64,000 nt of DNA from Streptomyces sp. SCSIO 30461 (GTDB lineage Bacteria > Actinomycetota > Actinomycetes > Streptomycetales > Streptomycetaceae). The stretch covers positions 3,526,001-3,590,000 of the forward strand of contig NZ_CP146101.1 in the NCBI RefSeq assembly GCF_037023745.1, read 5' to 3'. This document shows, in pieces, positions 1 through 8,491 of this stretch. The position numbers and the translations under genes are program-made. A model generated the notes under the pieces. It worked only from the letters and a program-made list of their open reading frames with translations. It was not told the origin of the DNA and made no database searches. The stretch's first letter is position 1, and the number at the start of each line of letters is the position of its first letter.

Positions 1-928
1 ACCAGGCAGCCAGAGGCCGCACCATCCGCCGTAGCGCGAACGCCTGAACCGAGCCGAGCAGGCTCATTCGCGGTGACCGGCCGGAGGAGATGCGCAGATG
101 GCCGCCGCGGATGTCACGCCGCCCTGAAGCGGCCACAGCGCACGTGGTGACCGCTGCGCAGGCGACCCCCAAAAGCACCAGCGGCCTGATCTGGTTCCCG
201 TCGTAGGGGCGGGCCAGCACTGCCAAGCCGAAAGGCGAGAGCCAGCGAAGCCACCCCAGGACGGCGACACCGTCCCCGATCATCTTGAGCAGCATGCTGA
301 TGCCGAGAACTGCCACTGCCGCGCCGCTGGCCGACGACCGTGTCGCGCACACCTGAGCGGTCATGGTCCCCACCGCGGCGAAGAACACGCCGCACAAGGC
401 CAAGCCGACGCCGTGCGCTGCGGCGCCGCCCGCAGTCGCACCCGCCGCGACCAGGCCGACGAACGCAGCTGCGCCAACGAACAGAGACGCGACCATCAAA
501 ACGGCGATGTGGCGTGCGACCACGGTCTTGACCGCTACCCGCCCCCCGAGCAAAACATCCCACCGGCCGGCATCCTCCTCGCCCCGGGTGATCCGCGTTG
601 CAGCGAGCAGTCCCCACACCGCCAGTACAACCGCCAAGGCTGTCCCTGTGCGCCATACCGCGAATCCGCCGGCGTCACCCAGTGCGACCGGTTCCCCGAA
701 CATGGTGCGGATCGCTGGATTCGCAGCCAGCGCCTCCAGGGCCACCACATCCACCTGATCCCTGACCGTGCTGTGATGGGCGGCCACCGTCATCGCCGAC
801 ATCGCTGCCGCCAGTCCGGCAACGACGAGCGCGCCGCGTCTGGTCTGACGCAGAGCCAGGGCCGTCACCGCACGCCTCGCCACGATAGGGGAGCCGGTGC
901 GCCCGGCCGGCGCGTGCATGACGGTCAT
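1..928 (-). CDS. ABC transporter permease (3' end beyond the window)
   Basis: This frame is open from an ATG at 928 to the left edge, about 309 codons, so the C-terminus is missing. The ATG overlaps the stop of the ATPase gene (ATGA at 925-928), indicating translational coupling in one operon. The protein has long Ala/Val/Leu/Gly-rich stretches consistent with several membrane helices, near residues 25-50, 95-110, 140-185 and 200-225. It looks like the membrane half of an ABC-2-type exporter. The sequence does not show the substrate. Because no stop lies in the window, the gene is easy to miss. Confidence 0.75.
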   Translation of the reverse strand, partial: MTVMHAPAGRTGSPIVARRAVTALALRQTRRGALVVAGLAAAMSAMTVAAHHSTVRDQVDVVALEALAANPAIRTMFGEPVALGDAGGFAVWRTGTALAVVLAVWGLLAATRITRGEEDAGRWDVLLGGRVAVKTVVARHIAVLMVASLFVGAAAFVGLVAAGATAGGAAAHGVGLALCGVFFAAVGTMTAQVCATRSSASGAAVAVLGISMLLKMIGDGVAVLGWLRWLSPFGLAVLARPYDGNQIRPLVLLGVACAAVTTCAVAASGRRDIRGGHLRISSGRSPRMSLLGSVQAFALRRMVRPLAAW

Positions 929-1815
929 CGCCTCTGCCCGCCGTAGTAGCCGAGGAAGATTTCTTCCAGTGAGGGTTCCCGCACCGCGAGGCCGGCCACG
1001 TCTGCCGCTGCCAGTGTTCGTAGCGCAGGCCCCGGGGGGCCGGTGAGGGTGAATCGAATGGACGCCGGGCCGGTCGTCTCAACGCTCTCCACGCCGGGGA
1101 CCCGGGTCAGGTCCGGTGGTGTGCCCGTGAAGCACACAGTCACCTCGGTGCGGTGCAGACGTCGCAGGTCAGTCACGGCGGCAACGTCGACGAGTCGCCC
1201 GGCACGCAGAATCGCCACCGTGTCACAGAGGGCCTCTACCTCGGCGAGCTGGTGGGAGCTGAGGAACACGGTCTGTCCGTTGTCCCGTGCCTCGCGGACC
1301 GCGCGGCGAAACTCACGTTCCATCAGCGGATCCAGGCCGCTGGTCGGCTCGTCCAGCACGAGCAGGGGCGCCCGGGTGGCGAACGCGGCCACCAGCGCCA
1401 CCTTCTGCCGGTTTCCCGTTGAGTACGCCCGGCCCGGCTTGGACAGGTCGAGGTCGAACCGTTCGACCAGCTCGTCCCGGTAGGGCAGATCTGTTCCGGG
1501 GCCCGTACGCGCCAGCAGTTGCAGCGTTTCCGCCCCGGTCAGCTGCGGCCACAACGCCACGTCTGCCGGCACGTAGGCCAGGTGCCGGTGCGTCGCTGCG
1601 ACGTCAGCCGCGTCGGTGGCGAAGATCGATACCCGGCCGACGGTGGGGCGGGCAAGTCCCAGCAGCAGCCTGATGGTGGTGGACTTGCCCGCACCGTTAG
1701 GACCAAGAAAGCCGAACACCACGCCTGGGGGAACGCTCAGATCCAGGTTGTCCAGTGCCAGGACGCGGCCATAGCGTTTGGTCAGGGACTCCGTAAGGAT
1801 GGCAGGGGAGACCAT
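925..1815 (-). CDS. ABC transporter ATP-binding protein
   Basis: This is a complete 296-residue cytoplasmic ATPase of the drug/antibiotic-exporter type. The Walker A motif GPNGAGKST lies at residues 38-46, Walker B LLVLDEP at about 151-157, and the switch histidine in SSHQL at about 188. The signature motif reads YSTGNRQKV, which departs from LSGGQ but is seen in some ABC-2 exporters. It should power the permease encoded immediately downstream with an ATGA overlap. A C-terminal extension of about 80 residues is typical of this subfamily. The exported substrate is unknown. Confidence 0.9.
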   Translation of the reverse strand: MVSPAILTESLTKRYGRVLALDNLDLSVPPGVVFGFLGPNGAGKSTTIRLLLGLARPTVGRVSIFATDAADVAATHRHLAYVPADVALWPQLTGAETLQLLARTGPGTDLPYRDELVERFDLDLSKPGRAYSTGNRQKVALVAAFATRAPLLVLDEPTSGLDPLMEREFRRAVREARDNGQTVFLSSHQLAEVEALCDTVAILRAGRLVDVAAVTDLRRLHRTEVTVCFTGTPPDLTRVPGVESVETTGPASIRFTLTGPPGPALRTLAAADVAGLAVREPSLEEIFLGYYGGQRR

Positions 1816-1947
1816 GCGGCCCTTCCACAGTCAGCGCGGCGGGCACATGCCCCTGATCGCCGACCAGACTTCCCGGCACACCGCTTACGAACATACGCTT
1901 GCTGGACCACGCCGACAAGACATCCTGCGCGCGGATACTGGCGAGCG

Positions 1948-2262
1948 CTATCGAGGCGAGTGACGCAGATCCAGGCCGAGGCGGACGCGGCTGTCCGCAT
2001 CCTTTCTCATGATGCCGAGCATGTTGTCGACCGGGTCGACGATCCCCATCGCCTCCGGGTCGTCGCCAGGACCGATGTTCTGGTATTCGTCCCAGATCTC
2101 CGGGTCGTCCTTCTCGGCCGCGATGATGTCGTCGGTCAGCCCCGTCGTCATGTGCGGTGGGTACTCGCTCCGGTCACCGTGCTTGAACCAACGGGGCAAC
2201 CGGCTCCCAGAGTGCGTCAGGGGAACCAGGCGCTTCGACAGATCGGCACTCATGACCGGCAT
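1948..2262 (-). CDS. Hypothetical protein, acidic C-terminal half
   Basis: This 104-residue frame is not obviously a shadow: it is rich in Asp, Glu, Pro and aromatic residues rather than Arg/Ala and contains coherent stretches such as TTGLTDDIIAAEKDD and PEIWDEYQNIGPGDDP. I do not recognise a family. A second ATG nine bases inside (MSADLSKRL) is an alternative start, and neither has a strong ribosome site. It lies downstream of a decayed paralogue of the gene at 3.9-4.8 kb and may itself be the remaining part of a longer gene. Confidence 0.45.
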   Translation of the reverse strand: MPVMSADLSKRLVPLTHSGSRLPRWFKHGDRSEYPPHMTTGLTDDIIAAEKDDPEIWDEYQNIGPGDDPEAMGIVDPVDNMLGIMRKDADSRVRLGLDLRHSPR

Positions 2263-2432
2263 CGTGTCGCTCGAACATCACGTCCCATCGTGAGACGGCC
2301 TTCTGCTGAATCTTCTCGTAAGTTCGGTGCTATGGGCTCCCACAGGTCATCAGGAACCGGGCCAGCAGACACACGCGCAGAGTCTGCCGAAACCTCCCGT
2401 CAGATGCCAACGGAGCCGCGAGTGTGGGCTGG

Positions 2433-2693
2433 TCAAACGGTCGGGACTCCGTCCGACTCAGCGCCAGTGGAGCTCGCGAACACGACCGGTCGGCGGCCTT
2501 CTTCCTCGGCACAGAGCAAGTACGCCCCACCGGTGAAATCCCCTGCGATCGGCTCCAGCGACGCGCCAGAGGCAAGCCTCAGGCCATCACCGCACTCCCT
2601 CCGCTCGACATCGAACTCGAAGGTCGCCCGCAGCAGCCCGTGGGCATCCGGCGTGCTCCGGATCAGATCGAGCAGGTGATCGCTTGAGGCCAT
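2433..2693 (-). pseudogene. Decayed paralogue of the gene at 3948-4766
   Basis: From an ATG at 2693 (MASSDHLLDLI) the frame encodes a segment resembling the N-terminal domain of the gene at 3948-4766. Both carry a phenylalanine-rich lead, then VRLASG/LRLASG, then VAGDDTGGTYF versus IAGDFTGGAYL. The similarity stops at a premature TGA near 2433, where the other copy continues for about 200 residues. Downstream frames show only fragments. I infer a truncated or frameshifted paralogue of unknown function. An IS5-family remnant lies about 135 bases upstream of its start, mirroring the other copy. Confidence 0.55.
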
Positions 2694-2827
2694 GACCTCG
2701 ACGATAGCGAGAGCCACTGACGGGCAAGGCCTGGACCGCCCCACGATGTCCCCCGCGACGACCGGTCTGCAACCGCAGCTCATTCTGAAGCGATCAGGTG
2801 CGACACGAGGTCGCTCCAAGTAAGTAA

Positions 2828-2991
2828 GAGGCCGCGCGGATAGGGATGCGGTCATGGTCGGTGGTTCGGGCGTTCGTCCCAGCGGTGAGTCGTCGATGCC
2901 TGCCGGATCAGACTACGCACGGTGATGATCACGTCGGCGAGGTCGAAGGATGCCTTGATGACGGTGGTGCGCCGCTCGTAGTAGCGGGCGG
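2828..2991 (-). mobile_element. Remnant of the IS5-family element at 4817-5785
   Basis: This 164-bp stretch is nearly identical to positions 4817-4980 of the complete insertion sequence. It contains the terminal repeat GAGGCCGCGCGGATAGG and the last ~45 codons of the transposase, in the same orientation. It stops abruptly at 2991, where a reverse-transcriptase relic begins. The element was therefore truncated by a later insertion or deletion. Having two copies in direct orientation about 2 kb apart makes recombination between them possible. Confidence 0.85.
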
Positions 2992-3158
2992 GGAGACTGC
3001 TTCGGCAGCCTGGATCACGAGGTGCTGCTCGCAAGTCTGGAGGAGAGAATCCACGATGGATGATTTCTGCGGCTGATCCGGTAGATGCTCAAGGCCGGGT
3101 ATTTGGAGGACGGGCGGTGGAACCCCACGCTCAGCGGTGCACAGCAGGGTGGCGTGAT
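2992..3158 (+). pseudogene. Relic of a group II intron-type reverse transcriptase
   Basis: Read on the plus strand, this segment gives GDCFGSLDHEVLLASL, then LKAGYLEDGRW, then TLSGAQQGGV. These are the RT motif with the first catalytic Asp and the (T/P)QGGVxSP region of bacterial intron-encoded reverse transcriptases. In-frame TGA and TAG codons interrupt it, and it is abruptly bounded by an IS5 remnant on the left and unrelated DNA on the right. The YADD box is absent. It differs from the intact RT at 6444-8201 and so records a second, older retroelement. Confidence 0.7.
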
Positions 3159-3238
3159 CCTGCTGCCGGAACAGGCCGACTACCTGGTCTGCCGCGCACA
3201 CGGCTTCCTGGCGGACCGCCCGCCCGCCGTGCCCGTCC

Positions 3239-3997
3239 TCAGTTGACCTCCCGCACTCTCGCAGCGGTCCGCTCGGCGAGCTCGCGGACGCCGTTCGCGG
3301 CGTTCCCCGAGAGCTCGCCGAATACGGCGTCGGCGGCCGCGAGGAGGGCACGGGTCTCCTCGGGGCGGCCCGCGTCGGCCAGGGCGAGGGTGAGCCGGTA
3401 GTGCTCCTCGGCGATGAAGCGGCCGAGGTTGACCCGCTGCCAGTGGAGCAGTGAGTCGTCGCCCGGGGTGGCCAGGGCGTCGCGCACGGCGGCCAGGCTG
3501 TCCGCCGCCTGCGGCAACCGGCCCGCCTCCCGCTCGAGGCGGGCCAGGGTGTAGCCGGCCGAGGCCCGGTCCCATGCCGTCTCCTGAAGGGCGGCGTACA
3601 GGCGCTGGGCGCGCAGCGCCTGGGGAAGGTCGCCGAGTTCCTCGAAGTCCCGGGCGAGCCAGTCCAGCGGATCCGTGGCCAGGCTGCGGGGCACCTTGGG
3701 GCGGCGGAGTCTGCTCTGGTCCATGAAGATGCTGTCGAGTTCGCGGATCAGCGTCACCCGCGCGAGGTCCGTCATCCCCTGGTCCCGCGCCAGGTCGGTC
3801 CATGTGGAGACCGGCTCGTCCGACGGGTTCGTCCCGAACATCGACTCGTCGAGCTCCCGCGCCCACTGTTGCAACTCGTCCGCGCTTGCACCCGGTTCCG
3901 GTATTTCGCTCAAGCCGCACGCCGTGTCGAAGTCCGTCTTCCGGACCTCAAGCAGCAGCGGCAGATCTCCGGTGTCCCCGGCCAGCCCCACCAGCAC
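3239..3997 (-). CDS. Hypothetical helical-repeat (TPR-like) protein, probable C-terminal half of a split gene
   Basis: This 252-codon frame from a GTG at 3997 encodes an Ala/Leu/Arg/Glu-rich, all-helical protein. It contains TPR-like blocks, such as LPQALRAQRLYAALQETAWDR and AGYTLARLEREAGRLPQA, suggesting protein-protein interaction. It overlaps the end of the preceding gene by 50 bases in another frame. The two products would join smoothly if one base were gained or lost near 3990. I therefore think this is the 3' part of a single ~520-residue protein, although independent translation by re-initiation cannot be excluded. The function is unknown. Confidence 0.6.
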   Translation of the reverse strand: MLVGLAGDTGDLPLLLEVRKTDFDTACGLSEIPEPGASADELQQWARELDESMFGTNPSDEPVSTWTDLARDQGMTDLARVTLIRELDSIFMDQSRLRRPKVPRSLATDPLDWLARDFEELGDLPQALRAQRLYAALQETAWDRASAGYTLARLEREAGRLPQAADSLAAVRDALATPGDDSLLHWQRVNLGRFIAEEHYRLTLALADAGRPEETRALLAAADAVFGELSGNAANGVRELAERTAARVREVN

Positions 3998-4766
3998 GGC
4001 CGCGAGCCGTCAGTTCGTCCGTCATCGACGACCGTGTCTCGTGCCGCAGCAGATGCCGCAGCAGCTCCAGATCGCCCTCGGCGCGGTCGAACTGCGCGGC
4101 CCGCAGGGTGATCCGGCGCCGCACCGGGTCCTCGGCGACTTCACGCCATGCCGTGCAGTCGCCCTCCCGCAACCGGGCGAGATCGGCGTGGCCCGCCGCG
4201 AGCACCGGCTCCCACAGCGGGGGACCGGCCGGGCCTATCCGGTCGTACGCACACCCCTCATCCGCATTGAGCAGTACGAACTCCGGCTCGGTGCGCAGCA
4301 GCGCGGCACGCAGCCTGCCCACCAGCTCGACCGGGGAGCGATTCGGGAAGCCCAGCACCGCCCGGAGCTCGGCACGCTCGTCGTCGATTCCGTAGTGCTC
4401 ACGGATCTCGTCCTCGGTCTCCGCGACGCACGCCAGGATCTTCTCCTCGCTGTCGTCCGACGACATACGTGTGTAGCCGCGCCAGCCGGGCAGGCCGATC
4501 ACGAGCTCAAGGGCCTCGTCGACACTGGAGCCGATGATCCCCGCGGCGCCCTCCGAATCGGCGTAGAGCACCGAGCCGTCCGCGCACACGAAGTACGTAC
4601 CGCCGGTATCGTCCCCGGCTACCGTCTCCAGCGGCCCACCCGAGGCGAGGCGGACCTCCTCGACATGGCCGTGGGCGGCGCGGTCCAGGTCGAAGCCGAA
4701 GGGGAAGGCGGCCAGTTTGGCCAAGCGGCGGTCCTGCCGCAGCAGCCATAGCGCGTGATCGGTCAC
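3948..4766 (-). CDS. Hypothetical protein, probable N-terminal half of a split gene
   Basis: The likely native start is the GTG at 4766 (VTDHALWLL). The open frame extends upstream to 4886 only because it runs into the end of the IS5-family element. The protein resembles SMI1/KNR4-like or other 'immunity-type' bacterial proteins in layout. It has a DDTGGTYFVCADGSVLYADSEG stretch followed by a charged helical region, but I cannot assign a family with certainty. The last ~16 residues become Gly/Arg/Ala-rich and look out of frame. Correct reading would continue into the helical-repeat frame at 3239-3997. The IS end lies only about 50 bases upstream, so its native promoter may be displaced. Confidence 0.65.
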   Translation of the reverse strand: MTDHALWLLRQDRRLAKLAAFPFGFDLDRAAHGHVEEVRLASGGPLETVAGDDTGGTYFVCADGSVLYADSEGAAGIIGSSVDEALELVIGLPGWRGYTRMSSDDSEEKILACVAETEDEIREHYGIDDERAELRAVLGFPNRSPVELVGRLRAALLRTEPEFVLLNADEGCAYDRIGPAGPPLWEPVLAAGHADLARLREGDCTAWREVAEDPVRRRITLRAAQFDRAEGDLELLRHLLRHETRSSMTDELTARGRAGGAGRGHRRSAAAA

Positions 4767-4816
4767 GTCACAGAAAGTAACACCGGGCACTGACAACGGA
4801 CTCGCGGCCCCTGTAG

Positions 4817-5785
4817 GAGGCCGTGCGGATAGGGATGCGGTCATGGTCGGTGGTTCGGGCGTTCGTCCCAGCGGTGAGTCGTCCATGCCTGCCGGATCAG
4901 ACTACGCACGGTGATGATCACGTCGGCGAGGTCGAAGAATGCGTCGATGACGGTGGTGCGCCGCTCGTAGCAGCGGGCGAGCCGGTGGAAGGCGTTCTGC
5001 CACGCGTGGGTGCGTTCGACATGCCAACGCTGACTGGCCTGGATGGGCGCCTTCGCGCCCTTGTGCGCGATGCGTCCGTGCAGGCCGCGTTCGCTGAGCA
5101 GCGCGCGGGTCTTGTCCGAGTCGTAGCCGGCGTCCAGGTGCACGGTGATGTCGTCGGGTAACGGTCCGAGGTCGTCCAGGCGGTCCAGGGTCGGTGCGAG
5201 CAACGGGGAGTCGTGGCGGTTGGCACCGGCCAGGACACGCCCCAGTGGAATGCCGTACCCGTCCGTCATGCCCGAGCGTTTGAGGCCCTGTTTGCCGCGG
5301 TCGACCGGTGAACGTCCGGCGGCTTCGCCGCCTCCGGGGGCCTTGGTGATGGAGCCGTCGACCGCGATCTGGTTGAGGACGAGACCAACGATCCGGTCGT
5401 AGGAGTCGAGCGCGATCTGCTTGAGCTGGGCGAAGACGCCGAGTCGTATCCACTCGTCGCGACGGCTTCGGATCGTGGTGGCCGAGCATGTTGTGTCGGC
5501 GATCGCCTCGTAAGAACAGCCGAAGCGCAGCAGTTGCAGCATCTTGTCGAAGACGATCCGGTCGCTGATGCGTCGACGGTGGCAACCGAGTGGATGGTCC
5601 GGGTGGTACTCCGGCCTCTCGGGCAGCAGCGCAGCGAATTGGTCCCAGAGCGGTTCGGTCAGCCATGATGGCAGCGTGGGCACAGGCCCTCCATGTGATC
5701 ACAGAGCGTAGACAACTCCATGATCACCGGGACCTGTGCCCGTTCTGTTGCCGGTATCCCCAACCGCGCCTATCCGCGCGGTCTC
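4817..5785 (-). mobile_element. Complete IS5-family insertion sequence (about 970 bp)
   Basis: The ends carry imperfect inverted repeats. The left end reads GAGGCCGTGCGGATAGG from 4817. The reverse complement of the right end reads GAGACCGCGCGGATAGG from 5785, so 15 of 17 bases match. A single intact transposase gene fills the element. TA dinucleotides lie just outside both ends, but a target duplication cannot be fixed with certainty. A truncated sibling is at 2828-2991. Confidence 0.85.
4841..5683 (-). CDS. IS5-family transposase
   Basis: This intact 280-residue DDE transposase begins with the N-terminal domain typical of the family (MPTLPSWLTEPLWDQF, followed by a helix-turn-helix-like segment SYEAIADTTCSATT). 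The catalytic acidic residues are visible in AVDGSITKAP (first Asp), HLDAGYDSDKT (second Asp) and VERTHAWQNAFHRL (Glu). It is full length with no frameshift, so the element may still be active. The coding region occupies nearly the whole element, and the last codons lie about 25 bases from the inverted repeat. Confidence 0.9.
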   Translation of the reverse strand: MPTLPSWLTEPLWDQFAALLPERPEYHPDHPLGCHRRRISDRIVFDKMLQLLRFGCSYEAIADTTCSATTIRSRRDEWIRLGVFAQLKQIALDSYDRIVGLVLNQIAVDGSITKAPGGGEAAGRSPVDRGKQGLKRSGMTDGYGIPLGRVLAGANRHDSPLLAPTLDRLDDLGPLPDDITVHLDAGYDSDKTRALLSERGLHGRIAHKGAKAPIQASQRWHVERTHAWQNAFHRLARCYERRTTVIDAFFDLADVIITVRSLIRQAWTTHRWDERPNHRP

Positions 5786-6443
5786 TAAGGACAGCCAGAT
5801 GAAGGAGGTATCGATCGGCTGAGCTTCGGGCCAGTGTCCAAGGCCCGTCCCCGCGCTCACGTGCGTCGCTGGCAACGGCGGGGTGCGGAGCTGAGCGCTC
5901 AAGCCCAAGGACGCCTCGGCCATCGAGGCGACACAGGTGAGGGGAAGGCTGGACGGGCGAACGCGAGTGAACCCCTGACGACGCCCCGTGATTTCAAGAC
6001 CGCGCGATGGTAAGCAAACGGCGGTCACAGGACCCGGTGCTGTGAGGCACCGAGCGACCCTCAGGAAGCTGAGACTTGAGGGGAGGACACCGCTGGTCCC
6101 GGGGCAAAGGGGGCGCCCACCCCAGCCGCGTCTTACTGGTGCGGAACGTGGAAACCCCGTCGGGGTCCAGGCGAAGAGCCGGTAGGCCGACCGCAAGGAG
6201 AGCTGAACTCCCCGGCGGGAGAAGGATGATCCAAGAAGCGAAGGCCGGTGGGCCGAAAGGCCAGAGGAAACCGGGAGAACGGGACCTTCACCCGCTCCCG
6301 CATAACTCGCCGGATACGGGCCTTGGTGGTCCGGCCCGAAAGGGAGCCCACGTGGATCAGGTGAGCCTTTGAAGTCACCGCTGCAAGGACGTCAGAACCG
6401 AAGGACAAGTTAGGTACTGGAGGCGCGAATTGGGGGCACGGTC

Positions 6444-8201
6444 TTGGCTGAGCCTTCGGCGGCTGCGGTGAACGGACCGGAGGACGAAATACTCGACTGG
6501 CACAGCATCGACTGGGCCGAGTGCGAGGAGAACGTACGGCGACTGAGGCAGAGGATCTTCAAGGCGACGCAGGACGGGGACCTGAAGAAGGTCCGCAACT
6601 TGCAGAAGCTCATGCTGCGAAGCCGGAGCAACACGCTGGTCAGCGTGAAGCGGGTGACGCAGCAGAGCAGTGGTCGCAAGACCGCCGGCATCGACGGGGA
6701 GCGAGCCCTCACCCCTGCGGCGAGGGGGAAGCTGGCGGCCGAGATCCATCGGTCGTCCCAGCCCTGGAAGGCCAGGCCCGTCAAGCGCGTATTCATCCCC
6801 AAGAGCAACGCGAAACAGCGACCGCTCGGCATCCCGGTCATCCGTGACCGTGTGCTCCAGGCCCGCGTGAAGAACGCGCTGGAGCCCGAGTGGGAAGCGC
6901 GGTTCGAGCCGAGGTCCTACGGCTTCCGGCCCGGCCGCAGCTGCCAGGACGCGATCATGGCGATCTTCCTGACGGTGAAGGGCAAGTCCTCGAAACGTCA
7001 GTGGGTGCTGGACGCGGACCTGTCAGCGGCGTTCGACCGCATCGACCACGACCACCTGATGACCTCCATCGGCCAGTTCCCCGCCAGGGACCTGATCCGG
7101 GGCTGGCTCAAGGCGGGAGTGGTCGACCGAGGTCGATTCGCACCGACGGAGGAAGGAACTCCTCAAGGCGGTGTGATCAGCCCGCTGCTGATGAACGTCG
7201 CTCTGCACGGGTTGGAACAGGCCGCAGGGTGCCGATACAGAGTGGTGCGAGCCGGGCGAGAACCCGGCGCATCCCCAGGCACTCCCGTGCTGGTGAGATA
7301 CGCCGACGACTTCGTGGTGCTCTGCCACGACGAAGCCCAGGTGCACCAGGTCAGGACCCGGCTGGAGGACTGGCTGAAGCCGAGAGGTCTTCGCTTCAAC
7401 GAGGAGAAGACTAAGGTCGTCCACCTCGACGAGGGATTCGACTTCCTCGGCTTCACCGTCCGCCGGACGGGCGGCAAACTGATCATCAAACCGAGCACGG
7501 CGGCCTGCAAGAGGCTCCGGGAGCGGTTACGGACCGAGGTGAAAGCCCTTCACGGGACCAACGCCGAGGCCGTACTGCGCAGGCTCGTCCCGATCGTTCG
7601 CGGTTGGTCGGCCTACTACCGGGCGATGTCCTCCACGACGACGTTCGCGTCGTTGGACCACTACATGTGGCGCCTGACCTGGAACTGGGCCAGGCGAGGC
7701 CATCCCAAGAAGTCAAGGTACTGGGTCGTGGACCGGTACTTCGGCAGGTTCCACCCGTCCAGGCAGGACCGATGGGTCTTCGGCGACCGCGGCAACGGCG
7801 CCTTCCTGCCCAAGTTCTCCTGGACCGGCATCGTCCGCCACCAGCTCGTCAAGGGCGGATCGTCTCCAGACGACCCCGACCTGGCCGGGTACTGGCGGGA
7901 CCGCCGCCGCAGGAAAGCGCCGCCGCCGATGGACAAGACGAGTCTTCTCCTGGCGGTCCGGCAGCAGGGGCTCTGTCCCCTCTGCAAGCAAGCGCTGATC
8001 GCCGGAGCCGAGTACGAACCGGACAGTCCACGCGAGTGGATCAACTGGTTCGCGGCCTCGAAGAAGATGCTCCACAAGCATCACTTCACCTACCGGCGCC
8101 ACGGTGGCTCGGACGAGCGGAACAACCTTCGCCTCGTGCACTCCGAGTGTCATCGCCAGCACCATGCGGGCGACGGCGAACGGACCACATCAACCTGCTG
8201 A
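6444..8201 (+). CDS. ltrA: Group II intron reverse transcriptase/maturase with HNH endonuclease domain
   Basis: This 585-residue protein starts at a TTG and helps splice the intron and copy it into DNA targets. It has an RT N-terminal domain (about residues 20-100). The RT domain contains DADLSAAFDRID, GTPQGGVISPLLMN and the catalytic box YADD at residues 286-289. A maturase X domain follows around residues 370-450, with RGWSAYYR. A C-terminal HNH nuclease has paired cysteines (CPLCKQAL), the HHFTYRRHGG stretch and a closing SECHRQHH. No motif is broken. It is distinct from the RT relic at 2992-3158. Confidence 0.93.
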   Translation: MAEPSAAAVNGPEDEILDWHSIDWAECEENVRRLRQRIFKATQDGDLKKVRNLQKLMLRSRSNTLVSVKRVTQQSSGRKTAGIDGERALTPAARGKLAAEIHRSSQPWKARPVKRVFIPKSNAKQRPLGIPVIRDRVLQARVKNALEPEWEARFEPRSYGFRPGRSCQDAIMAIFLTVKGKSSKRQWVLDADLSAAFDRIDHDHLMTSIGQFPARDLIRGWLKAGVVDRGRFAPTEEGTPQGGVISPLLMNVALHGLEQAAGCRYRVVRAGREPGASPGTPVLVRYADDFVVLCHDEAQVHQVRTRLEDWLKPRGLRFNEEKTKVVHLDEGFDFLGFTVRRTGGKLIIKPSTAACKRLRERLRTEVKALHGTNAEAVLRRLVPIVRGWSAYYRAMSSTTTFASLDHYMWRLTWNWARRGHPKKSRYWVVDRYFGRFHPSRQDRWVFGDRGNGAFLPKFSWTGIVRHQLVKGGSSPDDPDLAGYWRDRRRRKAPPPMDKTSLLLAVRQQGLCPLCKQALIAGAEYEPDSPREWINWFAASKKMLHKHHFTYRRHGGSDERNNLRLVHSECHRQHHAGDGERTTSTC

Positions 8202-8226
8202 CCTGCGAAGCCCACGTGGCTTGCTT

Positions 8227-8261
8227 GAGCCGGATGCCGGGATGACTGGCACGTCCGGTTC
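8227..8261 (+). ncRNA. Group II intron domain V
   Basis: A 35-nt hairpin with the expected architecture: an outer helix GAGCCGGA pairing with TCCGGTTC (one G-U), which includes the catalytic AGC triad. It is followed by an inner helix TGCC/GGCA capped by a short loop, and a two-base bulge on the 3' side. This is the catalytic heart of the ribozyme and fixes the 3' portion of the intron. Confidence 0.88.
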
Positions 8262-8491
8262 TGAGGGGGCCGGGTCACGGCAACGTGATCCGGCTACCCG
8301 ACTGAGCCGTGGTTGGCCCGGTCGCCCTGGCGGCTTGCTCGATCTTCGCGAAGTGGGCCGCACGCAGGAAGCGCTGGGTGATGGCGGCAGGCGGGAGCAG
8401 TGCCCGCATCAGAATCGGACGCCACCGGCTGCCCGGTGCGGCCGACTTTCCGATGCCCGCAATCTGCTGCTGCGCGTGGCCCGCAGGCGGA

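Larger units (their letters stand above)
5861..8302 (+). mobile_element. Group II intron, full length, with encoded RT-maturase
   Basis: The 5' end matches the GUGYG consensus (GTGCG at 5861). About 580 bases of structured, gene-free RNA (domains I to III) precede the reading frame, which lies in domain IV. A canonical domain V follows at 8227-8261, then a domain VI hairpin and a 3' end in AC at 8302. The flanking exons (CCGCGCTCAC before, TGAGCCGTGG after) do not read as a known gene. On the opposite strand the junction would fall inside a stop codon of an unidentified short frame, so the intron appears to lie antisense to any host gene. All parts are present, which suggests competence for splicing and mobility. 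Confidence 0.85.
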
